Assembly: GCA_019009955.1 (NCBI GenBank)
Contig: JADPXZ010000007.1
Span: 6,092,501 to 6,156,500 of the forward strand
From: Riptortus pedestris
Lineage: Eukaryota; Arthropoda; Insecta; Hemiptera; Alydidae
Reading direction: 5' to 3'
Length of the DNA: 64,000 nt
Every line of letters starts with the position of its first letter. Within the stretch, counting starts at the first letter, position 1. The translations under genes were made by a program, and so were the position numbers. The notes under the pieces are model-generated. The model searched no databases. It was not told the DNA's origin and was given only the letters and a program-made list of their open reading frames with translations. Positions 58,965-64,000 of this stretch are shown piece after piece.

Positions 58965-59144
58965 TTATTCTCTTGATGTGTACCGCCCTGTTGAACGAGA
59001 CCTTGGGCCTCAATGAGTTAGGACTGTCTCCCGTATTTTCTGCTCTTAACGACTGTGATCTTCCGACGCTACCTCTCATAGTTCACGCTCATCCTATGCC
59101 CGTAGAAATGACAGCTAATACACCTCATAAATCGCTGATGAAAT
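58965..59144 (-). CDS. Unknown gene, first exon found: 5' UTR plus start codon (coding 58965-59079)
   Basis: Minus strand. A very strong acceptor (TTCTTCTTTCTTTGCAG) ends at 59145, so this is not the first exon of the transcript. All three frames are closed between the acceptor and position 59080; the frame that fits the donor begins with ATG at 59079-59077. Coding part: MRGSVGRSQSLRAENTGDSP, NSLRPKVSFN and RAVHIKRI, ending in phase 1 at donor ATAA/GTAGGT, matching the next exon. The KVSFNRAVHIKRI stretch looks like a conserved short linear motif. A short upstream frame (ATG about 59128, 19 codons) overlaps the start, suggesting translational control. If the sequence contains an indel, the exon could instead be coding throughout. 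Confidence 0.6.
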
Positions 59145-59214
59145 CTGCAAAGAAAGAAGAAGAAAACATATTATACACAAATAAACTTGTATGTTAAGGT
59201 TCTAGCGGAAGAAC

Positions 59215-59330
59215 GGTTAAAGTCCGCGAGGCAGGGCCTGCGTAAACTAAGCAGATTTCCCAGCGTCAAGTTATACAATAGAGAAATATACATACTGCTA
59301 AACACTCAACACCTTTATGAACATTCGAAG
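59215..59330 (-). repeat. Dispersed element terminus
   Basis: CCGCGAGGCAGGGCCTGCGT and AAACTAAGCAGATTTCCCAG, then CATACTGCTAAACACTCAAC. Same end module as at 34.57 and 54.73 kb. Confidence 0.55.
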
Positions 59331-59542
59331 ACAGTTAAAGACTTTTATTCCCGGATGGCCTATTAGTCCTGATATTTTATTTTCAAAACACATTCATTTA
59401 TTAAATGAAATATCCTACAATATCCATAAGCTGAGAGAGGAAAAAATAATATAAAATTAATATTTAGTCATTTTTATTGGTTATTTAATTGTACTATTTA
59501 ATATTTTTTGTTTATGTTATCAATTTTAATTTTTATAATCTT

Positions 59543-60780
59543 ACTAGCTGAGATAGCCGGCTTCGCTCGGGAATTCATTTGAGGCTGAATGTTGATGGTA
59601 TTTTTTTGGCAAGGCTTTACTTTGCACAATATTTTGACATTTACCCGTCCCAGTGTTTAGGGTTAATACCCGTCGTTTCTGTGGATTTGTTAATAATAAA
59701 ATTAAATTTTTTATGTAAGACTTCCCCGTTCTCCATATTGTCATATTTCCCGTTCCCTGTGCAAAATGCACAGTTTTGAATTATTAAGGACGAAATATTA
59801 CATACATTTGAATTAATTTTTCCAGGTGAGGTACCTGATTGTTCATATTGAAAAGAAATTCTTGAGCAATTTCTCTAAATAACAAAATAAACAACTTTTT
59901 GTTATGTGCATATTTGCCGTAAACTACAATAGGAAACGGAAATATTCACTATTATTAATTCAGGGCCTCCCTCAATAACCCCCACTCCTGCCTCGTCCCC
60001 TAGAAATAGTATGGCTGTTTTATAAGGAAGGCGTTAGTGCTAATACACATACTGAGTTTGGTTTTTATTTAGTTCGGTGAGTCTTTTGTTGCCAAAAATA
60101 AAAATTTTTCACTTTCCGCTATAATTTTTAGCGATATATCTCGTTTATAATTCCGGTTATACGAAAAAAGTTGTATATAACAAAAGTTACTCTAAAATAG
60201 AAAAATAAACAACTTTTGTTATGTTCATATTTTGCCGATTAGATAACCAATAGGGAAACGAATATATCAGCTATTGTTAATTTCTGGCTTTCCATTAAAA
60301 CCCCCACTCCTGCACCGTACCCTAGAAAATGTTGTTATGGCTTATTAATAATGTAATGATCGCTTAGTGCTAATACAACATACCGATTTTTATTTATTTC
60401 CGGTTGGGTCTTTTGTCCGAAATCAATATTGTTTGACTCCCGCCTATTAGTCCATTAAGCGTATAACTCATTTAAAAACTTCGGAATACGTGAAAGTGTT
60501 TATGACGCAAAAGTTACTCTAAATAACAAAATAAAAACAACTTTCGTTATGTGCATATTTGCGAAAAAACTAATAGGAAACGAAATAATCCACGACTTTT
60601 AATTTCAGGCCTCCCTTATAACCCCCACTCATGTTCTTCTCATAGAAAATTAATATAGACTATCTCTCAAGTTGGACCAGACTGCTCATGGTGTGCCAAT
60701 TTAATTTAAAATCGGTTAAGTAGTTTAGGAGTCCATCGCGGACAAACATCGTGACAGGAGATTTATATATATTAAGATTT
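59543..60780 (+). mobile_element. RTE-like retroposon copy, longest, non-coding
   Basis: Starts ACTAGCTGAGATAGCCGGCT with the CTCGGGAATTCATTTGAGGC region. It contains three internal near-repeats of the GTTACTCTAAATAACAAAAT ... CCTCCCTTATAACCCCCACT block, and ends TCGCGGACAAACATCGTGAC then an AT tail. Still no reverse-transcriptase frame. Confidence 0.6.
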
Positions 60781-61073
60781 ACATTTAATATGTATATATA
60801 TTATTATATAAAAAATGTTAAAATTTTGACAAAATGCACATATAATGCAAATGTGCATGGGATGTGCAGAAAATGAAATCCCTTCACATAGAGTTACTAT
60901 GTAGACAAAAAAAACACTCAACACCACCGCAGCAATATTACAGCGAATAAATACATGATGCTAAGGAGAAATATTGAAGGCAACTTTAATAAGCTCCACA
61001 ACGTGAAGCATCTGAATTGTAAACAAACAGATTTGCCAGGCTCTCACCGGAAAGAAAAACAATTACTGAAATA

Positions 61074-61735
61074 CACTCAACCCAAAAAAAAACCGGACAC
61101 TTTATTTAGTCTTATAATTTTGTTAAATACTTAATATATATGTATATTAATCTTTTTAATTAAAATAATTGGTTAATCTATAGGTTATTTAAACAAAATC
61201 TGCCAAAAGTGAATAATTTTTATTGATTATTTACAAAAAAATACAAAATAAAAAAAAAGAAAAAGGTAAATTAACACATTTAAAAAAAAAAAAAATATTC
61301 TTCATTTTTATTACAATGAATGGTAGACTTGGCTAGCCGAAGCGTTTCGGCAATGTAACGTAAGCTGCGGCCTTCCATCTAAGTTTGAAAGACCCATTAA
61401 TCTGGACCGAAATAAAAATAAAACATTAATTAAAGAAAATGCTCCGTTAATAATTAAAGATGTTTAAATGTGCGGGGCGGGGGGAAAAAAAAATAAAAAA
61501 AAAAAAACACTTTTTACCTTACAGTTTAGAATAGATCAACTTGACGACAAATAAATCTAAATCTGAGTTTTATCTAATTGTTTTACTAATCCTGGAAGGG
61601 ATTAGTTTCAATGGACTTAGAACGTCTAAATTCTTCTGTAATAACTAGAATAACCACATAAAGAAAATTGATGTAAAATTAGCTTTTAATACGACAAATA
61701 TGAAAGTGTGGCCCGGTTTTTTTTGCGGTTGAGTG
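61074..61735 (-). mobile_element. Tc1/mariner-like non-autonomous element, complete
   Basis: Inverted ends: CACTCAACCCAAAAAAAAAC on the left, and CACTCAACCGCAAAAAAAAC when the right end is read in reverse. TA flanks each side (61072-61073, 61736-61737). On the minus strand it has the same LRYIAETLRLAKSTIH helix-turn-helix remnant as the copy at 30.85 kb and little else of a transposase. It is inserted in a dispersed element (ATTACTGAAATA...TATC), whose empty form is seen at 33.84 kb. Confidence 0.8.
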
Positions 61736-61739
61736 TATA

Positions 61740-62165
61740 TCTTCATTATAACATATTAATTTTATTGCAAACTATTTAGCAATATCTAGTACTGTAATTT
61801 GTACTGGAAGCAGAATAATTATTATCTCGACGAATCAAATTTATATTTATATAGTAGTCTAAGAACTTAAGACGGGGGGGGGGGGGGGTTTATAACCAGA
61901 ATATATTTGCATGTATCTCGTATATTAAAGGTCCATCGAAAACAATATTTAGTATTTAAGCTTGGAATAATGCGGTTTAAATTAATATAAACAGAGTATT
62001 GTTTATGTGACACGAGCAGGAGTGGGGCTTTGCTCGAGGATGAAAACTGAAACAAATGCAAATATCTCGGCTAATAATTCAAGATAGAGAATAAATGCAT
62101 ATAACAATATTTATATTAAGGAAATTTAATTTTGCAATAAGATTGGTTATATACAATTTTTTTGG
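61740..62165 (-). repeat. Dispersed element with one reverse MITE-like unit
   Basis: Continues the element interrupted by the Tc1-like insertion: AACATATTAATTTTATTGCA, GACACGAGCAGGAGTGGGGC, then a reverse unit at about 62050-62160. Contains a G-run at 61874-61888. Confidence 0.6.
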
Positions 62166-62247
62166 GAGTTTTGACAGTGTAATAATGTTTTATAATATAT
62201 ATATATATATATATAGATATAATATATATATATATATATATACTAGC

Positions 62248-63225
62248 TCAGATACCCGGCTTCGCCCGGGAATTGATTTGAGGCTGAATGGTGATGGAAT
62301 TTTTTTGGCAAGGCTTTACTTTGCACAATATTTTGACATTTACCCGTCCCAGTGTTTAGGGTTAATACCCGTTGTTGGCATTTGTTAATAATAAAATTAA
62401 TTTTTTATGTAAGTCTTTACTGTCCTCCAAATTGTTGACTCCCGCTATAATTTTTAGCGTATAACGCCTTTATATTTCGGTATACGATGATAGTGTATAT
62501 AAAAAAAAGTTTCTCTAAATAACAAAATAAACAACTTTGGTTATGTTCATATTTGCTGAAAAACGAATAGAGAACAAAATACCGCTATTTTTAAATTCAG
62601 GCCTCCCTTACAACCCCCACTCCTGCCCGTCCCTAGAAATGTTGGTATGGCTTGTTATAATGAAAGCGTTAGTGCTAATACACAAACCGAGTTTTATTTA
62701 TTTCGGTTGGGTCTTTTGTCCCAAATAAAATTGTTCACTTACGCTATAGGTTTTAGCGTATATCTCGTTTATAATTCGGTATACGAAAAAAGTGTATATA
62801 ATAAAAGTTACTCTAAATAACAAAATAAACAACTTTTGTTATGTTCAAATGTGCTGTAAAACCAATAGGAAACGAAATATCGCTATTTTTAATTTCTGGC
62901 TTTCCCTATAACCCCCACTCCTGTTCATCTCAGAGGATATTAATATAGCCTAAAGTCTAAGTTGGGCTAGTAGTAATATAAATACCAAGTTTCATAAAAT
63001 TCGGTTCAGCCGTTTATGCGTGAAAAGGTAACAAACAAACAAACAAATAAACAACCAACAAACAAACAAACAGACACCAAAGAAACAAAATTTTGATAGT
63101 AAGACTTCAATGTGTACAATTACACTTCCCTCCACGACGTAATGATTTTCTGTGAAACGAAAAGTTATCGTGAAATTTCGCGAAAAAAATCAATGTACAG
63201 ACAGAGGTTACAATTTTATATATAT
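62248..63225 (+). mobile_element. RTE-like retroposon copy with 5' start and 3' tail
   Basis: From TACTAGCTCAGATACCCGGC and the hairpin CCGGCTTCGCCCGGG to the tail TTCGGTTCAGCCGTTTATGC, GTGAAAAGGTAACAAACAAA, CAATGTACAGACAGAGG and (TA)n. A duplicated block (GATAGTAAGACTTCAATGTG) is shared with the next copy. This is the best-preserved copy for defining the family. Confidence 0.65.
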
Positions 63226-63232
63226 ATATATA

Positions 63233-64000
63233 TACTAGCTCAGATACCCGGCGATGCCCGGGAAATTATTGTTGACTGACTAATGATGGTATTTTGATAG
63301 TAAGACTTCAATGTGTACAATTACACTTCCCTCCACGACGTAATGATTTTCCGAAATAGCCAACCCTGAAGGGTAACTTTTGGGGATTAATAGAATAGAA
63401 ATTTTAGTTTTGAAGGATAAATGAAAATGTGTTCCTAATTAATCCTTCTACACTTTATGACTCACCGTTTTTCAATAATTCAAACCATAATCATGGGTAG
63501 CATTTATTACAATTAAATATCATCCATAATGAACATATTTTCTTTCAAAGGCCTACCCGAGCTCAAATAGTTCAGGCAAAGTTTTATATGTAAGATTATA
63601 TTTGTAATAGTGAATCTCACTGGAAATCACTTCCAGCAATGCCAGACGGGAAATAAGTAAACTCAATTAACTGGTAAGGCTCCCGTCATCTTCCGCTCCC
63701 GCATTAGACTTCTCGCTTTTCAGCCTCTTTTATAATCCCCACTCCTGTTTGGACCTAAAATTTTAAATATAGCTTATAATCATGGAAGATTTAATGCTAA
63801 TTGACATACCGAGTTTTGCTAAGTTCGGTTCAATCGTTAGTGCCCAACAAAATTGTTGACTCCCGTTTTAGATTTTAGTGTATATCACGTTTATACTTCT
63901 CTATACGACACAAAGTGAATATAAACAAAAGTTACTCTAAATAACGAAAGAAACAACTTTTGGTTATGTGCATATTTGCTGACAAAGCAATAGGAAACGA
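63233..64000 (+). mobile_element. RTE-like retroposon copy, running off the window
   Basis: Begins TACTAGCTCAGATACCCGGC immediately after the (TA)n tail of the previous copy, head to tail. The middle differs (CTAACTTTTGGGG-like text near 63370) and the usual CCCCACTCCTGTTTGGACC and AATAACGAAAGAAACAACTT parts follow. It continues past 64000. Confidence 0.6.

Overview
This is eukaryotic DNA, AT-rich, with spliced genes, very long introns and a dense load of satellites and transposons. A U1-70K-binding (PSI/FUBP-type) gene, RTE-like and R1-like retroposons, piggyBac-like TTAA elements and Tc1/mariner-like TA elements point to an arthropod, most likely an insect. The species cannot be read from the sequence.

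Two host genes can be supported. (1) Plus strand, 1 to about 11 kb: the last four coding exons (1-43, 4693-4838, 8986-9154, 10736-10968) of a PSI/FUBP-family RNA-binding splicing regulator. Two exons each encode one copy of the paired Tyr/Trp motif (A and B) that in Drosophila PSI contacts U1 snRNP 70K; the last exon is a Gly/Pro/Tyr-rich tail. The KH domains lie before the window. Each intron is filled by a tandem array: a 62/30-bp purine-rich array in the first, a tandem amplification of the exon's own 5' splice site in the second, and 1.45 kb of CT-rich sequence in the third. The 3' flank carries a 118-bp satellite that looks derived from a tRNA-type SINE. (2) Minus strand, 59.1 kb down to 26.3 kb: a chain of six exons (a seventh is tentative) whose intron phases all agree. 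It encodes about 290-310 residues of a Ser/Arg/Lys/Pro-rich, probably disordered protein that I do not recognise. Its initiator ATG is probably at 59079; the 3' end is not found.

The rest is repeats. About 13.4-26 kb is AT-rich sequence with a 47-bp minisatellite (16.9-19.2 kb) and scattered elements. 25.5-30.2 kb holds 33-bp, 24-bp and 28-bp minisatellites. 30.8-39.5 kb holds a Tc1-like element, a decayed 1.2-kb piggyBac element and many copies of a MITE-like unit of about 125-135 bp with ends AAATATCTCSGTTAWT, arranged in opposing blocks. 39.5-40.5 kb is a 203-bp satellite enclosed by perfect 20-bp inverted repeats. 41.1-43.1 and 47.0-51.1 kb are related 33-bp arrays, separated by TE-derived DNA that includes a second piggyBac-like element with a SINE inside it. 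51.2-64 kb has the 5' exons of gene 2 among MITE-like units, an R1-like LINE fragment, a solo LTR and RTE-like retroposons.

The most interesting signal is the splice-site array at 4839-6200: roughly 45 near-copies of the exon-2 5' splice site, inside a gene whose family works by directing U1 snRNP to competing 5' splice sites.
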